Positions 18,491-26,929 of a stretch of DNA of 64,000 nt are shown piece after piece. Every line of letters starts with the position of its first letter. The stretch's first letter is position 1. Position numbers and translations under genes: made by a program. Where the stretch lies: NCBI GenBank assembly GCA_002355455.1, contig AP017375.1:3224001-3288000 (forward strand). Direction: 5' to 3'. The DNA comes from Stanieria sp. NIES-3757 (GTDB lineage Bacteria; Cyanobacteriota; Cyanobacteriia; Cyanobacteriales; Xenococcaceae). The notes beneath the pieces were generated by a model. That model was not told the DNA's origin. It did not search any database and saw nothing but the letters and a program-made list of their open reading frames with translations.

Positions 18491-19231
18491 ATGTGGTATG
18501 AGTTAATTAAATCGATGGGTGCAATTTTATCTTTTAGCACTCTAGGAATTTTGATATCTTTAATTGCTTTAGAAATAGTTCTTTCTGCTGACAATGCTAT
18601 GGCTTTAGCTGCTCTAGTTCAGCATCTGGAAAACTCTAACGAACGCGATCTTGCTTTAAATTGTGGTTTAGGATTAGCTTTTATTTTGCGCATCACGTTA
18701 ATCTTAACTTCTACTTGGGTAATTCAGTTTTGGCAGTTTGAACTGTTAGGCTCTTTTTATTTATTATGGCTATCAGGCAAGTATTTTTGGCAACGTTTTT
18801 GGGTAAGAGAATTAAATTTTGACGCTATTGAATCAAATAATTATCAATCTAATTGGTTGTGGCAAATTATTCCCGCTATTGCTCTGACAGATCTAGCCTT
18901 TTCTTTAGACAGTGTAACCACAGCAGTTGCTCTTTCTAGTAAAGTGTTTTTGATTTTAGCAGGTGGTATTATTGGAGTTATTGCGCTGCGTTTTTTAGCT
19001 GAATTGTTTGTCCAATGGCTGACAGAATTTACTTATCTGGAAGATGCTGCTTACTTGACAATATTTTTTGTCGGAATGCGATTGTTTGCTAAAGTCTTAG
19101 TTCCAGTTTACGTAATACCAGAATGGTTAATGATTATCTCGATCATAACTCTTTTCTCCTGGGGATTTTCCAAGCGTGTTTTTCCTCAAGTAGCTACCAT
19201 CACTTCTAGTTATCATTTTGAAAAAAAATAA
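18491..19231 (+). CDS. TerC family integral membrane protein
   Basis: A 246-residue protein with about seven transmembrane helices. Both TerC membrane-Asp motifs are present: ALEIVLSADNAMALAALV early on and ALTDLAFSLDSVTTAVAL in the middle. TerC proteins belong to the LysE superfamily, and characterised members export manganese or metallate exoprotein cargo. This makes three LysE-superfamily transporters in one array. The 3' end of the gene and its downstream flank are duplicated at 19974-20170. In context it is likely a metal efflux pump; the ion is not readable. Confidence 0.9.
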   Translation: MWYELIKSMGAILSFSTLGILISLIALEIVLSADNAMALAALVQHLENSNERDLALNCGLGLAFILRITLILTSTWVIQFWQFELLGSFYLLWLSGKYFWQRFWVRELNFDAIESNNYQSNWLWQIIPAIALTDLAFSLDSVTTAVALSSKVFLILAGGIIGVIALRFLAELFVQWLTEFTYLEDAAYLTIFFVGMRLFAKVLVPVYVIPEWLMIISIITLFSWGFSKRVFPQVATITSSYHFEKK

Positions 19232-19291
19232 TATTTGTTTTGAATTAGTGGTCATTTTTAACTAACATTTTCACGGACAAGCGATCGCTGT

Positions 19292-19559
19292 TTAATAAAC
19301 TTCGTCATGAGTACCAACATCTAACAAAGCTATAAGTGTTTCACCGCTTTCTTCTTCCGTTTCAACAGCAAAGACAATTCGACAGTCATACCCACAAGAG
19401 CAAGATAATAAACCCGATAATTTTCCTTCCAGCTTATGAGTACCTAAACTCAGACAATTCAGCAATTGCTTTTTCAATCTGTGCTTGCAACTGTGTATTA
19501 CGGCGGGCAAATTTGCGAAATGCTCTCTTGAATTTATTGGAGACGACTATTTTGCTCAT
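19292..19559 (-). pseudogene. RelE/YafQ-type toxin gene disrupted by a frameshift
   Basis: Two overlapping leftward frames together spell one RelE/ParE-superfamily toxin. From ATG 19559 one frame gives MSKIVVSNKFKRAFRKFA then QAQIEKAIAEL, and stops after 41 codons. A second frame continues with SLGTHKLEGKLSG, then SCGYDCRIVFAVE and LLDVGTHDEVY, the usual C-terminal half with its central GYD.RI strand. Relatives have about ten extra residues between the halves, so a small deletion plus frame change broke the gene. The start overlaps the antitoxin stop as TAATG. A pseudogene is the best reading; a sequencing error would not explain the missing residues. Confidence 0.7.
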
Positions 19560-19780
19560 TATTCATGCTGGAGGAATTCTCGAAGAGATGCGATCGCTTC
19601 TTCAGCACTTTGCGCTTTTAATTTGCCTGCTTTAAATTCAGCTAGAGAAGTTTTAGCATCAGTAGCAATTTCATCTCTGCGTCGCTCTATCATACGACGT
19701 TGTAGGATTTGTATCAACATTTCCTGTTGTTCAAGTGGCAAATCCATTGCCTCATCTAAAACTTTATCTAGGCTTGTCAT
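19559..19780 (-). CDS. Antitoxin component of a type II toxin-antitoxin pair
   Basis: A 73-residue, highly charged, all-helical protein (LPLEQQEMLIQILQRRMIERR, then EIATDAKTSLAEFKAGKLK and EEAIASLREFLQ). It has the size and order expected for the antitoxin that precedes a YafQ/RelE-like toxin. Its TAA stop overlaps the toxin ATG as TAATG, implying translational coupling. The toxin reading frame is now broken, so this gene may be an orphan on the way to loss. The DNA-binding fold is not obvious. Confidence 0.7.
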   Translation of the reverse strand: MTSLDKVLDEAMDLPLEQQEMLIQILQRRMIERRRDEIATDAKTSLAEFKAGKLKAQSAEEAIASLREFLQHE

Positions 19781-19914
19781 TACATTGACCCGACACTCTA
19801 TCTGCTATTGATGATAACAGCATGAAGATCAAAGAACTGCTCAAAAAAAAATGAATCAACTTCAAAATAACTTTCTCTTGATTTTATTCTATAGTAATAT
19901 CTAGACAATTAAGA

Positions 19915-19973
19915 GCGATCGCGAATGCGCCAGCGAAGCTGTCCGCTCCGCGCCTCGCCAAGGGCGAGATCGC
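19915..19973. repeat. HIP1-bounded small dispersed repeat, 59 bp
   Basis: A GC-rich block begins with GCGATCGCG and ends with GGCGAGATCGC. The same two ends bound a 35-bp element inside the aldo/keto reductase gene at 31644. The shared termini and different middles fit the small HIP1-associated dispersed repeats described in cyanobacteria. It abuts the duplicated terC tail. Confidence 0.65.
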
Positions 19974-20170
19974 AACTCTTTTCTCGTGGGGATTTTCCAA
20001 GCGTATTTTTCCCCAAGCAGCTATAGCAGTACAAGTAAAGATTAGGACGTTATTAATCGTAGGGGCGAATGGCCATTCGCCCTTACAAAATTTTTCTGTC
20101 TTAATCTTTTTACGTAACGCTATACCATCACTTCTAGTTATCATTTTGAAAAAAAATAATATTTGTTTTG
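19974..20170 (+). pseudogene. Duplicated terC 3' end and flank, split by a MITE-like insertion
   Basis: Bases 19974-20023 match 19147-19196 (the end of terC) with about four substitutions. Bases 20125-20170 match 19197-19243, including the terC stop and flank. The two halves are contiguous in terC but separated here by the 99-bp element described next plus a duplicated TA. The copy has no promoter or start, so it is a relic. The degenerate toxin-antitoxin pair lies between this copy and the true terC tail. Confidence 0.8.
20024..20122. mobile_element. 99-bp MITE-like element flanked by TA duplication
   Basis: Comparison with the intact terC tail shows exactly what was inserted. The element starts TAGCAGTAC...AAAGATTA, and its far end read in reverse starts TAGCGTTAC...AAAGATTAAGAC, giving imperfect terminal inverted repeats of about 25 bases. 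TA is present on both sides and only once in terC. TA target duplication is typical of IS630/Tc1-mariner-type elements. The centre holds a palindrome, GTAGGGGCGAAT...ATTCGCCCTTAC (20059-20086). There is no coding capacity, so it is non-autonomous. Confidence 0.75.
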
Positions 20171-20319
20171 ATTAAGTAGAAACCATAATATTAAGTTCAG
20201 CAACTATTGAAGATATCTGACCATAGCCATCACTTCCAATCAGCTTCAACAATAAAGAATTATCTCAAAAATTTGTCAGCATATCTAAAAATCTAAGCCC
20301 TAATCTTAGGAGAAATCTA

Positions 20320-20991
20320 ATGAACACAAAATTTTCCCAAAAACTAACTCAGGTTTGTTCAACTATATTTTGTCTAGTACTTCTAATCACATTATTCTTG
20401 TTTAACCAGCCTAATGCTAACGCTGTGACAAAATTGAAGCAAACTTTCTCTGAGCCATCTTATCAAAGTCCAATTTCTTCAAAGAGAGAGATCCCATCTC
20501 CTGAACCTACAGTTACTGAGTCTACACCAATTTCAACTCCAGAGCCAATTATATCTCCAACAATAGTACCTAGAGAATCTGTCTCCAGTAACGTGACTCG
20601 TTTATTACAAACCAATGAATGTGTTGGTTGTAATCTTGCTGGCGCATCTTTAAAAGATACTAATCTACAAGCAGCCAATTTAGAAGGAGCTAATTTACAA
20701 GGTGCAGACTTAGAAAGAGCCAACTTACAAAAAACCAACTTGATAGGTGCAAACCTACAGGGAGCAGACTTAGGTAAAACCAATATCGCAGGAGCAAATT
20801 TAGAAAGAGCAAATCTCTTTGATGCAGATTTAGAAAAAGCAAATTTAGAAGGAACAAATTTGGCAGGCGCAAATTTACAAGAAGCAGATTTAGAAAAAAC
20901 TAACTTAGCATCCGCCAACCTGCAAGGAGCAAACTTGAAAGGAGCAGATCTAGAAGATGCAATTTTACCTACTGCAATGGTAATTCGTTAA
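20320..20991 (+). CDS. Secreted pentapeptide-repeat protein
   Basis: A signal peptide or anchor (residues 15-36, FCLVLLITLFLFNQPNANA) is followed by a Pro/Ser/Thr-rich linker to about residue 95. Then comes an uninterrupted pentapeptide-repeat domain with consensus A(N/D)LxG/x of about 22 repeats (ANLEGANLQGADLERANLQ), which folds as a right-handed quadrilateral beta helix. Two Cys (NECVGCN) sit just before the repeats. AGGAG precedes the ATG. Such exported pentapeptide proteins are common in cyanobacteria; their partners are mostly unknown. The repeat generates long but meaningless antisense frames. Confidence 0.9.
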   Translation: MNTKFSQKLTQVCSTIFCLVLLITLFLFNQPNANAVTKLKQTFSEPSYQSPISSKREIPSPEPTVTESTPISTPEPIISPTIVPRESVSSNVTRLLQTNECVGCNLAGASLKDTNLQAANLEGANLQGADLERANLQKTNLIGANLQGADLGKTNIAGANLERANLFDADLEKANLEGTNLAGANLQEADLEKTNLASANLQGANLKGADLEDAILPTAMVIR

Positions 20992-21018
20992 AGAAAAACA
21001 TAAAACAATTTCATGTCT

Positions 21019-21053
21019 GAGAGATGAATAATTTTCTTCTCTCCTTTTTTTTT
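21019..21053 (+). terminator. Rho-independent terminator of the pentapeptide-repeat gene
   Basis: GAGAGATGAA pairs with TTCTTCTCTC (one mismatch) around a five-base loop and is followed by a run of nine T. It lies about 30 bases after the stop codon. Confidence 0.75.
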
Positions 21054-21059
21054 GATTGT

Positions 21060-21722
21060 TTAAGATTTTTCGATGATTAATCCAGTTAAAAATAACTTGA
21101 CCGTCAATACTACTGCTATTGTCCAAGCTAGTGCAATCATCCAACCTGCCACAATATCGCTAGGATAATGAACTCCCAGATAAAGTCGCGTCCAAGCAAT
21201 ACTGACCACAAATAAGCTACTAAAAATTACAACTAACCAACGCCAGGAGCTATTCCAAGTCAAAATTATTAAAATAAGAGCAAAAGACATACTAGAGATA
21301 GCATGACCGCTAGGAAACGAATAATCGGTTCCCACCTGATAAAATAATTCCCATAGACGAGGTCTGGCTCTATGGATAATGATTTTCCCTGTATAGCTAA
21401 TGCTAATAGCACCTAAGAAAGTAATGACTGTATAAATCAAGAAATTCCAGCGTTTAGCAATTAAAAAACTTAAAGCCATTCCGATCACTAAAGGAGTAGT
21501 CGTCCAAAAACTACCTAAATTAGTTAAAGTTGCTGCTAATAAATTCAATTTTTCTCCCGTTTGATCATGAATTGTCAATAGGATGGGTAATTCCCAACTC
21601 AAAGCACCTTCATGATTATGTACTGCAAGTAACAGTATGATAAAAATTTGTAATGGGAAATAAACGCCCAACAACAGTAATATTAAAGCTTGATTTTGGT
21701 TCTGTTTCAGCAAAGTATTCAA
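21060..21722 (-). CDS. PAP2 superfamily membrane phosphatase
   Basis: A 220-residue integral membrane phosphatase, probably acting on a lipid phosphate or undecaprenyl pyrophosphate. All three PAP2 motifs are intact: KIIIHRARPRLWE, SFPSGHAISS with the catalytic His, and TRLYLGVHYPSD with the nucleophile His and Asp. Five to six transmembrane helices surround them. The first coding base is close to a hypothetical membrane-protein gene but 195 bases apart. Substrate is not readable. Confidence 0.92.
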   Translation of the reverse strand: MNTLLKQNQNQALILLLLGVYFPLQIFIILLLAVHNHEGALSWELPILLTIHDQTGEKLNLLAATLTNLGSFWTTTPLVIGMALSFLIAKRWNFLIYTVITFLGAISISYTGKIIIHRARPRLWELFYQVGTDYSFPSGHAISSMSFALILIILTWNSSWRWLVVIFSSLFVVSIAWTRLYLGVHYPSDIVAGWMIALAWTIAVVLTVKLFLTGLIIEKS

Positions 21723-21917
21723 ATCTAGATTTCGATTAAATGTTTTTATTTCAAACTGGAGCGACTAACTTCCAGCTTACTAGCTCTGAAATTACATAAG
21801 TAGCAAATCTGAGTAACCTTTGAGGTGCTATCTGACAAACTTTTGTACCTACTAATACTCCTGGGATTGATCCCATCTAAATTGGTATGACTAAATTTCA
21901 GTCAAATGTTGAAAAAG

Positions 21918-22343
21918 TTAGTCGATTGGCAAAAATAATTTGATATTGAAAGATTGTCCTTCCGCAAATAAATCTGGAGTGTTGAGGATATTGAATTGTA
22001 GTAAAAGCAAAATAATTATCGTATAAATAGTAGAAGACGCTAATCCCATCAATAATTCTTTTTTGAAATTGCGTTCTTGAGATTGTTCTTGAACGACATC
22101 TAACACGCCTATTTGCATTAACAAAATTCCCAACACGTTAGAAAGCCAATATCCCGCGATCGCACAGGGTAAAAACAAATTGGCAGAAAATTTACTACAG
22201 ATATATCCAAAAAAATAAGCAAGGGGCAAATTGAAAAACAGATCGTTCCACCAAGAAAGGGGCGACAATAAAAATCCTAATCCTACTAGTATCAAGCCTT
22301 TTAGTTTTCTCAAAGAATTTATTGTATTAAAGTTTTGAAGCAT
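21918..22343 (-). CDS. Hypothetical membrane protein, 141 aa
   Basis: Not recognised. It has three or four hydrophobic segments: LKGLILVGLGFLLSPLSWW, LPLAYFFGYICSKF, LFLPCAIAGYWLSNVLGIL and LASSTIYTIIILLLLQFN. They are joined by a short charged loop (VQEQSQERNFKKELL). The PLSWWNDLFFNLPLAY region is distinctive and Trp-rich. It is on the same strand as the PAP2 gene, upstream of it. The organisation looks protein-like and no other frame competes. Confidence 0.7.
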   Translation of the reverse strand: MLQNFNTINSLRKLKGLILVGLGFLLSPLSWWNDLFFNLPLAYFFGYICSKFSANLFLPCAIAGYWLSNVLGILLMQIGVLDVVQEQSQERNFKKELLMGLASSTIYTIIILLLLQFNILNTPDLFAEGQSFNIKLFLPID

Positions 22344-22448
22344 TTATGCAACTAAAATATTATCTATTTGTATAATGATTGTATTTTAAATCGATTAAAA
22401 TACAATGTCAATTCAAAGATAAGGTTTGATTTAGATTGTATAGAGCTA

Positions 22449-22646
22449 TAGCAGTACCAAGAAAGATTAAGACATTTCCTGTTCCCTATTCCCAAGGGTC
22501 TGTCACCTGAATTCGATTCAGGCGGGGAATCCGTCGCCAGGTTCACGTGAGGTGACCTCACGTGAACCTGGCGATGCTTGTAAGCCCCGTTGTTCGCTGT
22601 TACGTTGGTTTAAGATTACGATGTTCTAACTATAGTTCGCTTGCTA
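22449..22646. mobile_element. 198-bp MITE-like element with TA flanks
   Basis: The left end, TAGCAGTACC...AAAGATTAAGACAT, is nearly the same as the left end of the element at 20024. The right end read in reverse starts TAGCAAGCG and carries GTTAGAACAT, giving an imperfect inverted repeat. TA flanks both ends (22447-22448 and 22647-22648). The interior holds a hairpin of CCTGAAT and ATTCAGG and a large palindrome, and it encodes nothing. The likely origin is an IS630-like transposon family; no parent transposase is in the window. Confidence 0.6.
22534..22574. repeat. 41-bp near-perfect palindrome inside the MITE
   Basis: A 20-base arm beginning TCGCCAGGTTCACGTGAGGT is followed by one G and then its exact reverse complement. 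It is far richer in G+C than its surroundings. It would extrude as a cruciform or fold as a 20-bp hairpin with almost no loop. Confidence 0.9.
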
Positions 22647-22655
22647 TAACAGTTT

Positions 22656-22700
22656 GTAAAAATAAAAATAAACTTCCTACCCTGTAACAGATAGGAAGTT
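22656..22700 (-). terminator. Rho-independent terminator of metK
   Basis: AACTTCCTA pairs exactly with TAGGAAGTT around a 12-base loop, and the leftward transcript continues with TATTTTTATTTTT. It lies 30 bases after the metK stop. Confidence 0.82.
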
Positions 22701-22729
22701 CTCAAAAGCAAAATTTAATCAGTAACAGC

Positions 22730-23983
22730 TTAAGCAAACGTACCAGACAAAGACTGTTCTTTAAGCAAAGTTGCCTTGTCAGTTTTTTCCCAAGGTAAAT
22801 CTAAATCAGTTCTACCAAAATGACCATAAGCGGCCACATCTTGATAGAAACGACCACCTCTTTCGGAAGGTAAATGACGCATATTTAAAGTCTGAATAAT
22901 CCCAGCAGGACGAAATTCAAAATATTCTTTAACTAGCGTCAAAAGTTTCTCTTCTGAGACTTTACCCGTTCCAAAAGTCTCTATAAAAATACTTACAGGT
23001 CTAGCTACACCGATGGCATAACTGACTTGTACTTCGCACTTATCAGCTAAACCAGCAGCTACAATATTTTTTGCTGCATAACGACAAGCATAAGAAGCAC
23101 TGCGGTCTACTTTAGTGGGATCTTTACCAGAAAAAGCACCACCACCATGACGAGAATAACCACCGTAGGTATCAACAATAATTTTTCTGCCTGTTAAACC
23201 AGAATCTCCTTGAGGTCCACCAATCACAAATTTACCCGTAGGATTAACTAAAAAACGAGTATTTTGGTCTGGTTTGACACTCAAATCTCCAAAAACAGGC
23301 TGAACTACTGTTTCCCAAAGGTCTGCTTTGATTTTTTGCTGAACTCCACTACCTTCAGTAATTTCGCCAATAGTTTCGGTATGCTGAGTAGAAATTAGAA
23401 TGGTATCAATGCCGACGGGTTGTCCATCTTCATAGATTACAGAAACTTGAGTTTTGCCATCAGGACGCAAATAAGCCAATTCGCCAGTTTTACGTACGGC
23501 TGCTAAACGACGAGACATCCGATGAGCCAAACTAATCGGCATCGGCATTAATTCAGGAGTTTCATTGCAGGCAAAACCAAACATAATGCCTTGATCTCCT
23601 GCACCAATTTGGTCTAACTCATCATCACTGAGTTGTTCGCGTTGTTCGTGAGCAGAGGTTACACCTTGAGCAATATCTGGAGATTGTTCGTCTAAGGCAA
23701 CTAAAACAGAACAGCTATTAGCTGCAAATCCATTTTCTGCATTGACATAGCCAATTTCAGCAATTTTTTGGCGAGCTAAATCGACATAATTAACATGAGC
23801 TTGAGTACTAATTTCTCCAGTAATTAGCACTAAACCTGTGTTGACAACTACTTCTGCTGCAATGCGACTATAGTGATCTTCTGATAATAAAGCATCGACA
23901 ATAGTATCAGAAATTTGATCGCAAATTTTATCGGGATGACCTTCGGTGACAGACTCCGAGGTAAATAAATAACGACGAGACAA
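22730..23983 (-). CDS. metK: S-adenosylmethionine synthetase
   Basis: Makes S-adenosylmethionine from methionine and ATP. Signature segments are complete: [20 protein letters not shown] at the N-terminus, [32 protein letters not shown] and [12 protein letters not shown] (ATP/phosphate and metal-binding loops). Length is 417, normal for cyanobacteria. It is the last gene of the leftward housekeeping block. I see no SAM riboswitch in the 76-base gap before it. Confidence 0.97.
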   Translation of the reverse strand: MSRRYLFTSESVTEGHPDKICDQISDTIVDALLSEDHYSRIAAEVVVNTGLVLITGEISTQAHVNYVDLARQKIAEIGYVNAENGFAANSCSVLVALDEQSPDIAQGVTSAHEQREQLSDDELDQIGAGDQGIMFGFACNETPELMPMPISLAHRMSRRLAAVRKTGELAYLRPDGKTQVSVIYEDGQPVGIDTILISTQHTETIGEITEGSGVQQKIKADLWETVVQPVFGDLSVKPDQNTRFLVNPTGKFVIGGPQGDSGLTGRKIIVDTYGGYSRHGGGAFSGKDPTKVDRSASYACRYAAKNIVAAGLADKCEVQVSYAIGVARPVSIFIETFGTGKVSEEKLLTLVKEYFEFRPAGIIQTLNMRHLPSERGGRFYQDVAAYGHFGRTDLDLPWEKTDKATLLKEQSLSGTFA

Positions 23984-24059
23984 CTATATTACCTCACTTA
24001 AATACAAAAAGAACATAATCTTTAATTAGGTTAACCTTATATAATAATGGTTAAATTGA

Positions 24060-24821
24060 TTAATGCAAAACTTGAATTTGTTTCCAACTTGTGATAAGAA
24101 CATCAGCTTCTGCTAAATAACTCGGATCAAAGCCATTCCAAGCAATTCCAATCGTACCGACTGCACCTGCTGTTTGAGCCATAGTTATATCTCCTTGAGA
24201 GTCTCCAATCATAACCGTGCAATTAGGTTCAACTTCTAATCTGTGACAAGCTTGAATAAATAATTGGGGATCGGGTTTAGTTAATCCGCGATCTGTACCC
24301 ATTGCTAGTTGAATATAATCAGAGAGTTGATGAATTTTCACAAATTCTTCTACCTTAGCTGTAGAATCAGCAGAAAGGATTCCCAATTTTAACCCGACTT
24401 GCGATAATAATTTAATTATTTCTAAACTGCCTGTAAACATAGGCGCATTAACCGCGGTTTTCTGACAATATCGATCTGCTTCAACAAAAGCATTAGCTGC
24501 AATTTGTTTTGACTTAAACCAACTACATCCAGTTTCCGCAATATAAGCAGCAGCAGCAATTTCGTTTTCCTGACGACTGCCAACTGCCATTAATCCTGTT
24601 GGATCAAGCACATTGCGATCAATTCCAAAAGCCATCAACAAAGGTTCACCAATCCCAGGAATTTGGGCATCAATGATCCGCGCTCTGGTAATACCTAACT
24701 CTCTTAAAAAATTATGAGAATCTTCTAAAGTACCATCTTTATCAAAAATAATTGCTTGAATATTGTGCCAGGCGCGATCGCCACATTTAATGGTCACCAA
24801 AAATTGCTTTCTCCTCTTCAA
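24060..24821 (-). CDS. HAD-superfamily phosphatase
   Basis: A 253-residue HAD hydrolase of the phosphoglycolate phosphatase/beta-phosphoglucomutase-like type. The nucleophile motif IIFDKDGTLEDS, the second motif GILSADST, the Lys in LTKPDPQLF and the acidic motif VMIGDSQGDITMA are all there, with a helical cap between them. The exact start is uncertain because the first 15 residues precede the conserved core. It lies between rpsA and metK; a terminator separates it from rpsA. Substrate unknown. Confidence 0.85.
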   Translation of the reverse strand: MKRRKQFLVTIKCGDRAWHNIQAIIFDKDGTLEDSHNFLRELGITRARIIDAQIPGIGEPLLMAFGIDRNVLDPTGLMAVGSRQENEIAAAAYIAETGCSWFKSKQIAANAFVEADRYCQKTAVNAPMFTGSLEIIKLLSQVGLKLGILSADSTAKVEEFVKIHQLSDYIQLAMGTDRGLTKPDPQLFIQACHRLEVEPNCTVMIGDSQGDITMAQTAGAVGTIGIAWNGFDPSYLAEADVLITSWKQIQVLH

Positions 24822-24829
24822 AAAGTTTT

Positions 24830-24855
24830 AATAAAAAAAGAGGGATCGATCCCTC
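24830..24855 (-). terminator. Terminator downstream of rpsA
   Basis: GAGGGATCGATCCCTC is a perfect 16-base palindrome, followed leftward by TTTTTTTAT. It lies just after the S1 stop and directly before the HAD gene. Confidence 0.75.
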
Positions 24856-24893
24856 AATAATTTTTACAATAACTTTAATTTAAAATTAATCTT

Positions 24894-25892
24894 TTATTCT
24901 TCTACCGCAGCAACCATTTCTTCTTCAGAAAGTTCTTCAGTTGCCTCTACCGCTGCGATCGCTTCCTCCCCTTCTAAGGTTAACCCTTGGGCTTCAGCTA
25001 GTAGTTTTTGACGGTATTTTTCAGCCATTTCTTCTGCTTTTTCAAAGACTAAATCTCGATTCTTCAACATATCTCCTGCTTCAGGTTCGAGTTGCTTCGT
25101 AGATAAAGAAATACGACCTCTTTCCGCGTCTAAGTCGATAATCATCACTTTCAGTTCATCATTGACATTGAAAACGCTATGAGGAGTATCAATATGGTCG
25201 TGAGAAATTTCTGAAATGTGTAGCAAACCACTCACGCCACCAATATCAATAAATGCACCATAAGGCTTGATTCCACGAACTGAGCCTCTAACAACTTGAC
25301 CGACTTCTAAACCATTCATCTTGCGTTCGACTAATGCTCGACGATGACTTAACACAAGACGATTACGCTCTTCATCTACTTCTAAAAACTTCAGTGGTAA
25401 ATCTTGCCCTACTAAATCTTCTTTAGCTTCTTTAGCACTAATATGAGAACCTGGAATAAAACCTCGCAATCCTTCGATTCTCACTAATGCACCACCTCGA
25501 TTAGTTGCAAAAACATTCGAGCGTACGGTAGCATCTTCTTGTTGAAGTTGTCTTACTCTTTCCCAAGCACGCATATATTCAATACGGCGAATCGAAAGAG
25601 TTAACTGTCCATCTTCATTTTCATCAGTGAGAATAAAAAATTCTCTAGTTTCATTAGGCTGGAGTACTTCAGCAGGATCGTCGACTCTATTGATCGACAT
25701 TTCTTGAATGGGAATATAGGCAGCTGTTTTAGCACCAATGTCAATCAGAGCGCCTTTAGGTTCTACGCTAAACACTGTTCCTGGTACAACATCTCCAGGG
25801 CTAAAATGATAATCATACCGATCTAAGAGGGCAGCAAAATCCTCGTGTGTAAAACCAATATCCTTCGTGACGTTTTCTTTCTGATTGATCAT
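24894..25892 (-). CDS. rpsA: 30S ribosomal protein S1 (cyanobacterial three-domain form)
   Basis: Binds mRNA and aids initiation on the small subunit. There are three S1 RNA-binding domains at about residues 30-102, 115-183 and 197-267 (for example GTVFSVEPKGALIDIG and GSVRGIKPYGAFIDIGG), then an acidic helical tail. The 332-residue length is normal for cyanobacteria and chloroplasts and shorter than the six-domain E. coli S1. A shorter paralogue is present at 45.4 kb. It follows nrdR on the same strand. Confidence 0.95.
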   Translation of the reverse strand: MINQKENVTKDIGFTHEDFAALLDRYDYHFSPGDVVPGTVFSVEPKGALIDIGAKTAAYIPIQEMSINRVDDPAEVLQPNETREFFILTDENEDGQLTLSIRRIEYMRAWERVRQLQQEDATVRSNVFATNRGGALVRIEGLRGFIPGSHISAKEAKEDLVGQDLPLKFLEVDEERNRLVLSHRRALVERKMNGLEVGQVVRGSVRGIKPYGAFIDIGGVSGLLHISEISHDHIDTPHSVFNVNDELKVMIIDLDAERGRISLSTKQLEPEAGDMLKNRDLVFEKAEEMAEKYRQKLLAEAQGLTLEGEEAIAAVEATEELSEEEMVAAVEE

Positions 25893-26318
25893 GTGTGTTT
25901 ATTGTCCTTGTGATTATTATCTCCTTGGTTAGCGTGCCTCCTGCGGATGTACACTCACTTTATACTGTGCAGCCTACACCTACATTGAGTTTTTTACCAA
26001 CTTCTCTATCCCAACAACATTGGAGAACGATATATAAATTAATAGTTTGTACTCAATGAGAAGAATTGTAGCAAAACTCTATTTTTAATCTTACCTTGTT
26101 CTGATATTCATAACAGTTTTGATAAGCATTTTAAAAGTTAGCAGGATATGTGCTGGCATTGGCTAATTAGCCTCGATGTCAGATAGTTCTACTAACCTAA
26201 CTGGTAAAGTAGAAGCACAGAATTACTATCATATCCTAAAAATAACAGTTTTTAATCTTTATTTTTGTCAACCATCTAACCTAAGACTACAATTTGCTTC
26301 AACTAAGCTGGAGATTAC
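25893..26318. other. Intergenic region between nrdR and rpsA
   Basis: About 425 bases hold the rpsA leader and promoter. Leftward, AAGGAG occurs within the leader about 45 bases before the rpsA start, with a nearer AAGGA. A TATAAAGTG box is a possible minus-10. No other gene is visible; one rightward frame starting near 26176 runs into the 3' end of nrdR and lacks a ribosome site. Confidence 0.5.
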
Positions 26319-26855
26319 TCAAGAAATGCAATCTAATAAAGGAGTTGAAGTATTTTGCTGTTCTAAATTTTGCCAAATGTTATCGTCTTCTGAATTTTCT
26401 AAATCTTCTTTTTGTAAATGATTGAGAGTTTCAACAAAATCTTTAATGCCTTTAAACTTACGATAAACTGAAGCAAAGCGAATATAAGCTACTTCGTTTT
26501 CCTGACGCAAATACTTTAACACTAACTCACCAATTTCATTGGTACTAAACTCTCTTTCAAAACTTTGTTGTAATTGAGCTTCTATTTCATCTACTATTGA
26601 TTCAATTCTTTTATAAGTTATTTCAGTTTTTTCACAGGCTCGAATCATTCCACGGACTAATTTAGAACGATCAAATGATTCTCTACTACCATCTCTTTTG
26701 ATTACCGTAATTGGTACAAATTCAATCCTTTCATAAGTTGTAAAACGATGTTTACAGCGTAAACATTCTCTTCTTCTGCGAATACTTTGCCCACCTTCTG
26801 TAGAACGAGATTCTAAAACTCGACTTTCGGTACTTTGGCAATAGGGACATTGCAT
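26319..26855 (-). CDS. nrdR: Transcriptional repressor NrdR
   Basis: Represses ribonucleotide reductase genes according to ATP/dATP level. It starts with the zinc ribbon MQCPYC, then [12 protein letters not shown], and continues as an ATP-cone ([20 protein letters not shown]) to about residue 145. A short acidic tail ([17 protein letters not shown]) is extra. I chose ATG 26855, where the family begins, over a TTG four codons upstream. It lies between psbT and rpsA. Confidence 0.94.
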   Translation of the reverse strand: MQCPYCQSTESRVLESRSTEGGQSIRRRRECLRCKHRFTTYERIEFVPITVIKRDGSRESFDRSKLVRGMIRACEKTEITYKRIESIVDEIEAQLQQSFEREFSTNEIGELVLKYLRQENEVAYIRFASVYRKFKGIKDFVETLNHLQKEDLENSEDDNIWQNLEQQNTSTPLLDCIS

Positions 26856-26929
26856 GATAGCTACCAATCTAAACTACCGTCAGACTCCGATTTAGTTTTT
26901 TATTTAGATTGCCTAAGCAATTAATAATT

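Noticed and set aside
20463-20918. Long leftward open frames across the pentapeptide-repeat gene
   Set aside because: They mirror the repetitive coding strand, giving low-complexity Lys/Phe/Ser and Leu-rich products; the sense gene has a signal peptide, ribosome site and terminator.
26176-26421. Rightward 81-codon frame upstream of rpsA
   Set aside because: It has no ribosome site and runs into the 3' end of nrdR on the other strand.
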